64,000 nucleotides of DNA from Pomacea canaliculata. Lineage: Eukaryota; Mollusca; Gastropoda; Architaenioglossa; Ampullariidae. The stretch is from contig NC_037590.1 of NCBI RefSeq assembly GCF_003073045.1, positions 43,192,296 through 43,256,295 on the forward strand, written 5' to 3'. Of this stretch, positions 19,270 through 30,821 are shown in pieces. Each line of letters starts with the position of its first letter. Positions within the stretch are counted from its first letter, which is position 1. Position numbers and translations under genes: made by a program. The notes below the pieces were generated by a model that saw only the letters and a list, made by a program, of their open reading frames with translations, was not told the DNA's origin and did not search any database.

Positions 19270-22200
19270 TTAAAGAAAGGTGTGAATGACCCAAAAACAT
19301 TCTATAGAGAAAATGGTCAAACAGTACTTATACAATATTATGCATATTGCCTATATGCAACCATCCCAACAAAAATGTCATAACTGAAACATGAATAAAA
19401 TGATCTTACTGTATACGCCTTGAAAGTAAAGGTTGGTGTGTTCTGTCGCTCAATGGATAACTCTTGACAAACATTCGACCACACCTAATTACAGCGCAAT
19501 CACTGCATGTCCATTCACCAAATGAGTAAAGTAGATCAATATATATATGAATGAAAAGAATATAATAAAACAGTACATACATACAGAAATGGTTTACAGT
19601 TAGGTCCAAACCTAATCTTAAAACTTTCTCTCCTCGATGTTCGCGTCATAAATGCTCACAGTAATCCAATGTTAACAGTTCATCATACGATATTCACAGT
19701 TCAGTGTTGACGGTTCACAATCCAATGTTAACAAATCACTTCTTTGCATGCATCTTATAATCTAAGTCTCATGCTGGAGTAGACTTCCAATACACTATGC
19801 ATTCAAGTCCAGCAAGCAACTTTCATGTGTCTCCTCGAGACAGACCTACGCTCGCCAGCATGCAAAAAAATTTTTCTACAGTACCCTCCTAATGATTATG
19901 GTGCATTCCATGAGCTGTTTTAACTCGACATCTTTACAGGGAGCTGTAAAGTCACAGAGAGAGAGAGGGTGCAAAATCCCATTTACCTCGAATTCACTCC
20001 TTTGCAATTTTGTAATGGAAACTGGTTGAACCCACCATCCCATTTGGCAATTCTTGGAAGCTTATCTTTCACCTTTTCCCACAGAGAAATTACAGTTCCT
20101 TTCTTTTCTATTTCTTTCAGATGTCAAATCCAAGAGCCTTTAATAGGTTCTTTGGTCATTTAGCATGATTGTTAGAGGGCCAAATCTCCCTTCATCATTT
20201 TGCAGGGTGATGCACATTTCTGCCATGTAAAATAAAGAAGGGTTTGGTGAAGTAGATAACGCAAAACATATTCAATCACCATTGTGCATAGGACATAAGT
20301 GATTTACCCAACAGGATTGTTAAAGCATAATCCATATACAGATTTCTCTACCCCTCTCAGAGGTAGCATAAGGATAAACATATACACGCTGGTTCGTTCT
20401 TTTCCTTTTTGCGAAAAACTATTGTTAATCATTTAAAACCATGTTACAAAATGTAAGACATTAAAGATGATTATGTACACAAAATATGCAAGACCCAGTT
20501 GCTAAATATTGACAAATTAGATGACACAATTTTTTTTTTAAAAAACCGTCCAGAAATCCTTACGATAGACACAAAAGAAAGGTGCAATAAATGTTAGGAT
20601 GGTGTTACTTCTTTTTGTGCTTGTTGGAAGGGTGAGACAGACCGTTTATTAAAAACACTAAGGTGTAGTGGAGAGGAGGGAGAATAAGAACATTTCCTAC
20701 CTTTTAGAGCCAACAGATGCAGGCCTTTAACTCTCAAGATGTGATAGAAGTGTTTGGAGTGATGCATGCGACAAGGGATGTTCTGTCGATATGCAGTATC
20801 AGTCCAATTGTGTGGGTGGGCAGTCATCATAAACAGTAAGACAAAGTCGTGGTCTGTGGCGATGGCATCTTTGAGTTCTTTTCACATTTCAATGCTGTGG
20901 CAAACAAGGCTAGCGGTGATAATGAATGCCAATGTCTAACAATGTGTAGGGTCTTGTATAGAGATTGGTTGGTGTGTGATGTCTTCAAAGCCAGGAGTTG
21001 ACGTCTGGCATAGTGTTGAGGCGCACATGTGTTTATTGCATTTATGTCAGGTACACGTGCTTTGCTGCCATAATGTGTGAGTCAAACAAGATTTTAGGTT
21101 TCAGCCTTTATTTTTCGTCAGAGTTGTATAACTTGTATTATAGTTGTATAAATTTGTGATTGTCTCCCAGAGAGTTATTAAATCTATTCAAAATTTAGTG
21201 CATGTTTGTTGTTAGCTGGAAGTAGGTTCCAATTAGTTGCTATTCTCTTGGCATGCAAATACTAATAAAAACAATGATGTTTCTCGGATAAGCAAAACAT
21301 TCTGCAGAGAAGAAAACAAAACATTTCAGGAGCAGCCTCATTTTTGCCCTATAACATTAGGAGTTTAGAGATGCCTGTTTGAGAGATATGTATGTTTTCA
21401 TTTTAAATATATAGCATCCATTTTTTGTTCTTGTTAGAATAATACTTCACGCCTGTATTAATTTTTAAATTTTTTGTCAATGGGATCAATTCTCTGAATC
21501 ATTGTGAAACCCGTTTAATCAAAATCAGAGCAAATGTAGTTTCTTTAATTAAAAAGCTTAAATTTATTTATGTAAGTGCCAACCCATGAAGTAAACTGAA
21601 TAAAAAAACTTCAGTCAAAGTGGTTTGTTCTTGTGTTTGCATGTGCGTGCATATGCCTACCTGTGTGCATGTGTGTGTTCCCACAGGAATGAGGATGCTT
21701 AGTGGAAGTTTGTGAGGACTTGGTTCATTAATATAGTGTGGAGGTACATTAAAGTTTTGCAAATTAATTGAAACAAACCCGGAAAACAAAAACAATCATT
21801 TGTAAAAACAATATTAAGACATAAAACATCAACATTATCACATCATCCATGAAAGTTTTGGCATCATATTACAAACATCTTGTCATGGAATTAAAAACAA
21901 ACACAGCTAAAATATGTACATAGTTTAATAAAACAAGTAAACATTAAAAAATGACCTAATGGAGTTTGTTTCAATTAATTTGCACAAGTGTGTATCAACA
22001 TCCATTTTTCACAGGTGTAGTCTTTGATTTGTCCGACCTCCCTTGTACTCCACTGATCTCTAAATCAGATAAAGAGTTCATCTACGCAAAAAGTAAAACA
22101 CATACCAACCTGCAAAATGGATTGACACTTGCAACAGAAATTTTTTAAGGTATCAGTTTCTTTAAATTTAGTTTTGGTCATTATTTCTCAAAATGTACCC

Positions 22201-22620
22201 ACAAAAGACTGAGTAGAGCCTCAGTATATTATCCCTGGATATAACAAGTAGATATTGCTAAGTGCTATTTTGTGTATTTCTCACTTCAATTCTCACAAAT
22301 ACTTTAATTGTTCTAGCTTTTGCATCCATGAACATTTTTTGTTGTTGAGTAAACATGGCTATTTGCATAGGTTAAACAAAACTGTTGGTTTTACTCAAGA
22401 AAAGTTTACAAAATGTAAATATGTCTAAAAGAAAGTTGTTTTGGATCTGGGCAACTTGTGGATGTTGAAAAGTTGATAGAAACACATCCAGCAGTTTGTG
22501 TTTGTCTGACTGCTGATGACCAGACATAAGTTTACAGGGCTGGCTGCCACGCCGTAATATAGCCTCAGTTGCTGGCACAGCGTAAAACACCAATTCCACC
22601 TCCACAGATAAGGAACTAAC
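19270..22620. other. Gene-free interval
   Basis: AT-rich, no credible gene. At 19640-19870 there is a stretch with repeated ttcac/cagttc phrases and ctcctcgagacagacctacg, similar in style and partly in sequence to 5470-5700 (ctcatcgagacgacttccg, then ctcgccagc). These are probably two relics of one LTR-like family. Confidence 0.45.
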
Positions 22621-22633
22621 TTTCAGGAATATT

Positions 22634-24067
22634 TTATGTTGACAGTTTAGGTTCTACAGGTGCAGTGATTTGTGGCAGGGGATAAACAATCTGTGGGGGT
22701 ACAAACTGTACAAGGGTATAAGGGTAGGGTGGTGGCAGTGCGTATGGAGGGGGTGGAATGTCCATGCTTAGACCCAGCTTGTGAGAAGCCTGCTTGCTTC
22801 TTCCTATAGTTGGAGCTAGAATGCCAGTAGGCTGGAAGTCTGGAACCAGTACAGAAGACACAGGTGTCATAATAGTTCTGGGTGGCTGAGAGATGTTCTG
22901 TGCATGGAACTTGCGGCTGAGAGCAATGACCATGGCAGAGATGAGCACTAGAATGGAGGAAGACATCACTAGCCAGAAGCTCCACCCAAGATGCGCTGCA
23001 TGCGAATCGACAGCTTTGCTTGCAAACAGGATAGCCCCTATTAGACCTGTAACACCTTCAAACAAATATTTGTCAGACTTTCTCAAAACAAAAACAAGGT
23101 ACAAAAATGGTAGGAAGTAACGTAAGAACAATAAGTCATTAACATGCCAGATTTGTTAATAAGCTGAAAGGTCATTTTTCAGTTACATCTTTCATGTAAA
23201 CTTCATCTTTTTTTTCTAAAAATGCATTGCTTGTAGCCATTATTCATTAAAACTCTTAAAAGAGTGTTAGGCAAGTAACTCATGGGATAATCAAGTGTTT
23301 AATTATGTTAATGAGAATTCATATAAATAGGCTTTTTTAAAATTCAAATCATTGTTCAGTTTACTGCATGGGTGTTGAATCAGGCGTTTCTGTTTAAAAA
23401 AAAAACCCAAACACTTTTTGCGGGGATAAAAGTTGCATGCTTGTTCCTCTTCTATTTATTTATTTTCTTATTTGGGGAGGATAAATACCTGTACACAACG
23501 CCAGAGCTTCAACGGCATTATTGTCTGGTGCAGGTGGAACTTTTAAAAGGTCTTGGTATATTTCAGCACTGATACACAGGATGTAGCCTAGCAGCGACAG
23601 GCACAGCAGGCCCTGTACGGCACCAAGCCAAGGTACTGTGGAAGTGAAGATTTGAGTGAACTGAGCAGAAGGAAATTCTTCAATATCTAAGTAGAGAAAC
23701 TAAATGTGAACTTCTCAACACTTAAATACTCAACATTTGCGATGATGTTTTATAATGGAGCTACATGAAGACATATTTTTGACTGAGAGAGTGGCAAAAC
23801 CCTTTAAAATGCTTTGTTCATGGTGAAATATTAGCATTAATCCCAGAGATGCATTCGATTAATTTACTGAATGGATTGGTCACCGCCTGTACCTGAGAGA
23901 GAGGCGGCACACTCCGTGTTTCCACAGGCCGACCACAGTCCCGCGGCTGGGTGCCAGTGTGGCAGCGAGAATCCAAGAAGGAAGACAGCAGCAGACAGCA
24001 ACAACCCTGCTGTTGCACACTTGAACACAACATGTCTGTGAAGCCACCGACACCCGCCGGCGGCCAT
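22634..24067 (-). CDS. Claudin/PMP22-like four-pass membrane protein, gene A
   Basis: Three coding exons, 24067-23893, 23635-23489 and 23046-22634, join with phase-1 introns (donors CAG|GTACAG and CAG|GTATTT, acceptors CCACAG and GTTACAG) into a 244-residue protein. Start is the ATG at 24067. Exon 1 has the first membrane segment (residues about 14-33) and the first outer loop LPHWHPAAGLWSACGNTEC, which holds the claudin W...GLW...C...C signature. Exon 2 has the second segment (VQGLLCLSLLGYILCISAE), and exon 3 the third and fourth. The tail is proline-rich with two PPPY motifs (about residues 205-215), potential WW-domain ligands. Claudin-like proteins form junctions or act as membrane scaffolds; the specific role here is unknown. 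Genes B and C downstream share this architecture. Confidence 0.75.
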
Positions 24068-24169
24068 GATGCTTCTATCTGGGAGGCTGTGAAAGTTTCA
24101 CTCCATCCCCCCGGCACCGCTACATCCTACATGCCGCACGAGAGGCGGGCTACAGACTGAACTGTGGGT

Positions 24170-24215
24170 GCAGTGTACACGAGGAGGTGTGGTGGTGGTG
24201 GTGGTGGGGAGGCTG
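24170..24215. repeat. GGT-rich simple repeat
   Basis: A short (GGT)n/(GTG)n tract just upstream of gene A, with no other content recognised. Confidence 0.6.
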
Positions 24216-25281
24216 CTGGTTGATGATGCTGGAGGGAGGGAGAGGTATTCTGGTGCTGCTGGTATTCTTCTGACACTTGGATAATAAGCGGCGTTTATGG
24301 AGGAGCCCTGGCCAAATGTCATCGGCAGTCATGGCGACCTGTACAAGTGATTTCAAGCACATGGCAAACAGCGTGAAGCAGTCGGTGTTTCGAGAATCTT
24401 GGCATCAAGACTGCCGTGTGGGTGGTTGTAGTGGCCTTCGAGACATCGTAAATAAACACACACGGACATGCATCAGTTGCACTCACTTTTCCCCGACACA
24501 GACTAGCGTACACTGACTACAGAATGCTTGTCAAATGTTTGCAACTTGGCGTGTGAAACAGACTGAACATGACATTTTATTTAAAGAGGAATGTGGCTTA
24601 GAAACGAGCTGCATCTGGTCAGACCATGTTTGTTTAGGGGAGCGCGACAGGAGGTAGCCTGTGATCACCAGAGCATGTCCAGTGCATCCAAGCACGAGGC
24701 AATCCCACATCCAAGCTGCTGCATGCACACGAAATATAATTAGTACACTCGATTATTAAATGAGGGCCATTTATTACTCAATCACTACAAAATGCTGGGA
24801 TCTGTAGGTTTGGTGGCTGGGCTACGTTAATATTTCGTTTCTCCCTCCACACACGCCCATACAAACTGTGAGAGGTTCAAGTCAGACGAAAAGTTTAAAT
24901 GGATGAAGAGACAAATGAACTTCCACACATGAGGTAACCTACAAAACATTACATTTTAGTGAACATATAAATCATAGTTTAACGCTAATACAATTTTAAA
25001 AATCGCCGCAAACTTGTCCTAATTCTGTGATTTGTCCCAGTTCTTGGGTGTACTGGAACCGAACCGACAACACATAGTTGCAGTGTGTCAGTGAGGAGTG
25101 TTGTGCCACCCCTGTCCTGCATACAGATCTTGTAGATGATATTTTAAATGTCTGGTGCCGATGGTGACTTAAGCAGTTAGTTGCCGTAAGTCTCTACAAA
25201 CGTCAGTCGGCCGCCATCTCTGCACGCACTTCCTCCCTTGGCAAGCAAATCACAAAGAAAGAAAAAAGGAGTTTGATGATG

Positions 25282-27335
25282 TCACACGTGCGAGTCCCAC
25301 TGGTTGGGGACAACGGGAGTTACTCGCACAGCCATGTCGAGGTCGTGGTAGGAGCCGACACCTTCAGACGCCATCTTGTGGCGAATGACCATCAGCTTGG
25401 TCATCGCCGACACAATCCGACTGTTCTTCTCTCGACTGCAGCCCATGGCAGCGGCGCTGAGGAGGGCGAGGAGTGAGCCCGCAGCCTGCAGTCCCCAGGC
25501 CCAGAAGAGGGGGATGCGACAGGACCGGTAGGGGCCTAGTCCTGGAGGATAGGTCATGACCTCCGTCGCAAACAAGACAACTCCTGCCAGACCCACCAAA
25601 CCTGCGGACATACGGGTGGACACTTCTGAGGGCTCGTGAGTAGTCGCCAGTCTTATGTTCGTATACATGTGGAGAGAGGTTTGTCAGATTGCTTTGTACA
25701 ACATTAAATAATGAAAACATGTGTCAAGCCAGGAAATGCGCTATAAATTTTTTTTAAATTTAATTTAATCCCGAAGATAATACCAGAAGTTGTACTAACT
25801 CATACCACATGCTAACTTGTACTAATACCACATGCTAACGTGTACTAACTCACACCACGTGCTAACTTGTACTACATCACTAAAGAAGAAGAGCTGTCAT
25901 ATTGTAAACCTGAATGTTAGCGCACCACCTTAACAAGCACGCGCTATCTGGCGTGAGTGGCACTCACTCTCCACTCACCACCAAGGGAGGCAAGCAGCTC
26001 CACACCGGCGTTGTCGGCGGGGGCGGTGGGCAGACGACAGATGACGTCACAGTACACCTCCAGACTCGCGCTCAGCACGAGGACCGCCAGGCCAAAGGTC
26101 ACCAGCACCCGCACCAACTGAAACCACACTGTGTGGGTGGACGGGGAGGAGGGAAGTGTAGGTTAGTTTCTCTCCCAACACACGTCATCATCCCCTCCCT
26201 CTCTTCCTCCCGGATGCTTTGGTACATCGCAACTGCTGCAACCGCCATTTTTTAAACTCTTCAGACCCAAAGTTTTTCCCAACCTCAATCAGTTTTCCTG
26301 ATTAAAAGCAAACCTCATGTAGCTGGTTGAGGTGTCGTGTCACGTGTCACATTAAGGTGACTACCGACAGTGCTGCTCCCTCAAGATGAGAACTCACTCC
26401 ATAACAAATGTTACTAATATATACATTGCCTACGTGTGAATTGCACAAACACAAAATCTCTGGGTCAAGTATTTTGGGGTCGCGTTTTGACACACTTGTC
26501 CATCCCAATCAGAAATAAACATAAAACTCAAGAAACAGTACATCGCGCGCGCGCAAACACACACAAGTGCACTGACATCAGCTTCAACAGCAACTCCCTT
26601 CTTTACACATAGTACCAGTACTCGTGTACTCAACTCGCTACCCCAACCTCCCACCAAAACGAAAAAAAGGGGAAGGGTGGGTGTAGTTAACCTTTAATCT
26701 TGTGACACTTTGTTACGAAAACCTCGATTGACTTTTAGAAGCTTAAATATGTATAAATATATGAATATAAAATTTACAGTTAAAAGTAATGAGTGAAATC
26801 TCTAAATTCGGTTTAAATTAAAACTTTTAAAATGTGTATTGGGAATTTGCAGAAGATGCTGTATAAAAAGATCGCAAGATAAAGGTCTGGCATACATCGG
26901 TGTACGCGTCACGTGCAGCCACCGCCAGCGCGTGCGTTTGTGCGTCTACTCACGTGCAGCAGGAACTGCAGTGTTGTGGTCATTATCTCATAAATCCTGT
27001 TCCTGTCTTTTCCGTTCACACGCACACAATCAATTGTTTTTCTTCCGGACTAATTTATTAAAGCTTTGTGCTGCTCGAAACAGATAACGCATGTAAAGCC
27101 CAGGGAAACCTGAGTAAAAATGTCTAAACACTATCACACTGTAACTTCATTGAGAAAAAGATGAAGATGATGTACCTGGGGTTGGCGACTCCAGACTCCG
27201 ATATATCCAGAGCCCTCCCGTGTTTTGCCAGGCAGGTGCGATGAACGCAATGACGGAGAGAACAATGGCCAGCAGCAGGACTCCAAACCCGATCTTGAAG
27301 GCTGTTTGGCGAAGCGTCCACCTTATCCGCAACAT
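25282..27335 (-). CDS. Claudin/PMP22-like four-pass membrane protein, gene B
   Basis: Exons 27335-27176, 26128-25979 and 25601-25282 join in phase 1 (donors CCAG|GTACAT and GGTG|GTGAGT) to 209 residues. Exon 1 carries segment 1 (GFGVLLLAIVLSVIAFIAPA) and the loop PAWQNTGGLWIYRS, which keeps W and GLW but has lost both loop cysteines. Exon 2 carries segment 2 (VRVLVTFGLAVLVLSASLEV) and DVICRLPTAPADNAGVE, clearly paralogous to A (LLKVPPAPDNNAVE). Exon 3 carries segments 3 and 4 and a short tail without PPxY or PSAP. It is the middle member of the tandem array. Confidence 0.72.
25780..25870. repeat. Short minisatellite
   Basis: About three imperfect copies of a 28-30-bp unit (ttgtactaactcataccaca, then tgctaac) lie in intron 2 of gene B. 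Confidence 0.75.
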
Positions 27336-29554
27336 ATTAATTCAGTTAATGGCGAATACAAAGTAACACACTCGATGTAAAACCTCCAGAATTTTCAGAC
27401 GATGCTTTTCTTGGCGGAAGACGACGAACTGTGACACACCTGACGAAGGTTTTGTCGGGCATGACGGCCGGCCTCCTCACGACTGGAGTCTCAAAGGAAA
27501 GAGTCCCTTGATTATCATGTTGAAATGTGGATGGTTCTCGAAAAGGCAAACACATCCTACCTGTGGGCTTGTCTGATGGAGGAGCTGCTACTTCAAACAA
27601 GCGACACCTGCCTCAGGTATTGGCAAGCAGCTGAGCAGCAGGAGCGAAGAACATCCTATACAGAAATGGACAAAGACTCGGGTGGGCAATCAAGCTGTGG
27701 ATTACAATTCTCACAGCTGCTAAATATACTCAGTGTTTTGGAACTGGGTGGGAAATATCCATAAATTAGCAAATATGGATCGAGAGAAGAAATTAAGCTC
27801 ATGGAGGAACAAGAAAGAGAGAAATGGACGAAGAAATATCTGAGAATACACAGTCACTAACAGACTACCCCTGAATGAATAAAGCAGTAGCAAGTGCCGT
27901 GTGTGAGAGAGAGAAAGAGAGAACAAGCAAGATCCACCTTAAGAAGGGAGTTCATTGTAGCTGAACAAATTTACTCTCTACTCCGTTTGCTTGGCGTCAA
28001 TTGTTCATTCTTTTCACAGGATGGGACGAGGCGCTTATTAACATTACAATTTTTTAAAGAACGAAGCTATCTTTCTCCTTCACTCACCACATCAGCCTCG
28101 TGCGGGAGCTCGGATGCGAAACGTACCTGTGTGTTTGTGTGAGAAAGAGAGAGAGAATGTACTAACTGATTGTTGTGTTTGAATGTGTTTATCTGTATTC
28201 TGGGAAAGTGTTGTCAAATGTGTGAATCTGATGTAGACAGATATGGAATTATTTTAGATAATACATTTGTATCAACGGTAACACATAACACAGACACGAA
28301 AACAAAGATGCTCGGAGCGAGATACAGCAGAAAACAAATGCAGCCAACGATTTTCCCGGAGGCGAAAAGAGTAGTTCGGCAAAATTTCTTTTTCTCTTTC
28401 ACTTTCTTCCTTTCTCTTTCTCTCTTTCACATACAGACACACAAGACACTAACTATGGCTTCTAAGATTTGAGAAAATGTCCCAAAAATTGGTTTAGCCT
28501 GACATGTGTCATTTTAATTGCAAATCATTTTGTTATTGACAAGCCAACGTGGATTGTGTTTGGAGACGACATGTTTAGGTTGTTATCAGTTCTCGTGCAA
28601 TGAGATGTGCTGGAGGACATGTCTTCATCTGTTTAAAGAGCAGATCGGTGTGTTGGTGACGAGACTCGGCAAAAAAGTATCTGTTGTAACTTTGCCATTC
28701 AATTCTCATTTCTGTCTCAGGTGGTCTCAAATGATGGCCGCAGAAACAGGAAGACCTGAGTGCCACGTGCTGTCGTCAGTTGGATGAATGAACAATTATC
28801 GCCAGACTGCGGCAGATGAAATAAACTCTCAGAGGAGTTAGCATGGTTTCTCCTCATTATGTAACAAATGTCAAGACAACATCTGTGAACCATTGACTCT
28901 GTCTAACCACCTCCGTTAGGGACTAGAACAACTACAGGATTTTTGTGTCGCCCTCATCATTTCCAGCAACTTCTGAGGAATGCACCGAGGTGACCGCAAA
29001 TATTTGTGCATGTGGAAAGAACGCATTCATGTTCTGTTCAAAAAGCTTTTTGTTTAATGGACTATCAAGGTTTTTACAGAGATCAGTAGTCATAAACTGC
29101 TTTGATGAAAACATTGTTTAATTTGAGGCATTCTTTGATTGTTCAGTAAGGCATACGTCTTTGTTAGCGTATAATTAGACAATAAATATTTCAACTATAT
29201 ATGTAACCTCAAACAGGTAAAATATACAATAACAATTTGAAATTAATAGTCTATATTAAAACATTATTATTATAGACAGAATTAGGTGGCGAGCAAAATA
29301 CTGATTTATAACAACATGCAAGAGGACATTTGTAGATCACTGAAATCGAGTATCAGCGTGGAAACAGTAATAGATGGAGAGGCATTATTGACAAACAAAC
29401 GGCAATAAAACGTGAGCTCGTAGTGATGACGTCCTTATCTCTCTAGACACCCGTATGTGAGTGTTGTCAACGCGAAGCTCGCCCTTGCCCCTTGCCCTTT
29501 GTCCTCTAGACACCCGTATGTTGCTGTCAACGCCAAGCTCGCATCTCTGGGGTC
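27336..29554. other. Gene-free upstream interval
   Basis: 5' side of gene B: simple GA/CT stretches (27900-27930, 28140-28160, 28390-28430) and a tandem duplication of about 60 bp around ctctagacacccgtatg (29442 and 29502). No coding exon was recognised; a promoter is expected near 27340-27600 but no core element is clear. Confidence 0.4.
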
Positions 29555-29752
29555 GGTTCCACGTGAAGTCTTAAGTCGATGTTAATAAGTTCGACGGCTT
29601 AACTGTGTCCGCTGGTGTGTACGCATGTGACGGCTTCAAAATGGGTGTGGTCACTGTGTCAAATGACAAGTTGACTATCCACAGATTTTCGGAAGGTAAG
29701 CCGACAAACTTGGGCTTAACCTCTTCTCGGACTTAAGACTTCACATAAAGCC
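29555..29752. mobile_element. MITE with inverted termini
   Basis: This roughly 198-bp unit has imperfect inverted ends whose core gtgaagtcttaagtc (29563-29577) is exactly complementary to 29730-29744. There is no coding capacity. A related end-like stretch (gagtcttaagtcggactta) occurs at 43108-43127. Target duplication is not clear, so the superfamily is left open. Confidence 0.6.
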
Positions 29753-30800
29753 AGCCTCTGGCATGAACAAGTTTTGGTAAAATGACTTTACTTGAAATGC
29801 ATTATAGGCATCTCCGCCATTTTTGCAGACCTTGCAGTGGTTAATATAAAGCAGTATTCTGCCTTCATTCTGTTGTGTCCTGCGCAGCAAAACACAAAGC
29901 TAAAGGCACGATCATGATCACAAAATGTGATAGTTTAAAATTCTTCTCGTTAAACAGGAAAATTGAGCAAAAAGAAAACGAAAGTATGAAGCACCGAAGA
30001 ACTGCCTGAGCTTCTGCTGGGAGAAGACTAGATGCCATCTTCAGCGACCGACCTCGTGGACCATTAGTGTCACCACGTCATGTCCGTCCAGAAAAAATAA
30101 TAATAGTTTTATAAAGAACCAGGTCTTCTTATACAAAGTCATAAGAAATGAAAAAAGAATTCATGGACACACACGCGGGGTTATATGAGGAGAGAAAGGT
30201 AAGATTTTAAATCCATTTTGAAGGAAGAGAGTAGGTTTCCAGCGAATATGAAGAGACTGTTCATTCCAGGCGAGAGGACAGGACATAGAAAAAGAACATG
30301 AACCAAATGCGAGTTCTTGTGCCTGTCAACTTATAAGCTAGATATGTTTCTAGATTGTTCATATCAACTTGTAAACAGGGTCTCTGTATTTCTATAACTG
30401 TTAATCACCGGGAGGGTGTAGGCACCGTTGCTACGTACGCCTTACATTGTTTCTTGACGATGCCTCCGTTTCTCAGAGGTTTTCACCATCTCAAGTGGAG
30501 CCAAAGACTATTGAATACGGATCGGACGCACATGGTCAGCGACGAAATACAACACGAAGACTTTGAAAGGCAAAGTGGAAAATAATAACATGTAAATAAC
30601 CATTAACAGACGAGATCAAATAATTTCTTTAAAAATACACGTTAATTTGAAATATCTTTGAGACTTCTCAACATTTGATCAGCACCGGGGGACTTTCAAT
30701 ATTTACAAGCGCAGTCCAATTGTTTAACTGTTGTTCACAAGCCGAAATGTGTAATTCCAAGCAGTCACGTGACCAGTAACTGCTGAAGGCACGTCACGAA
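29753..30800. other. Gene-free interval
   Basis: No gene recognised. Short frames (for example 30355-30585) have no domain or splice support. Confidence 0.4.
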
Positions 30801-30821
30801 TCCACAATAACACACGCTATT

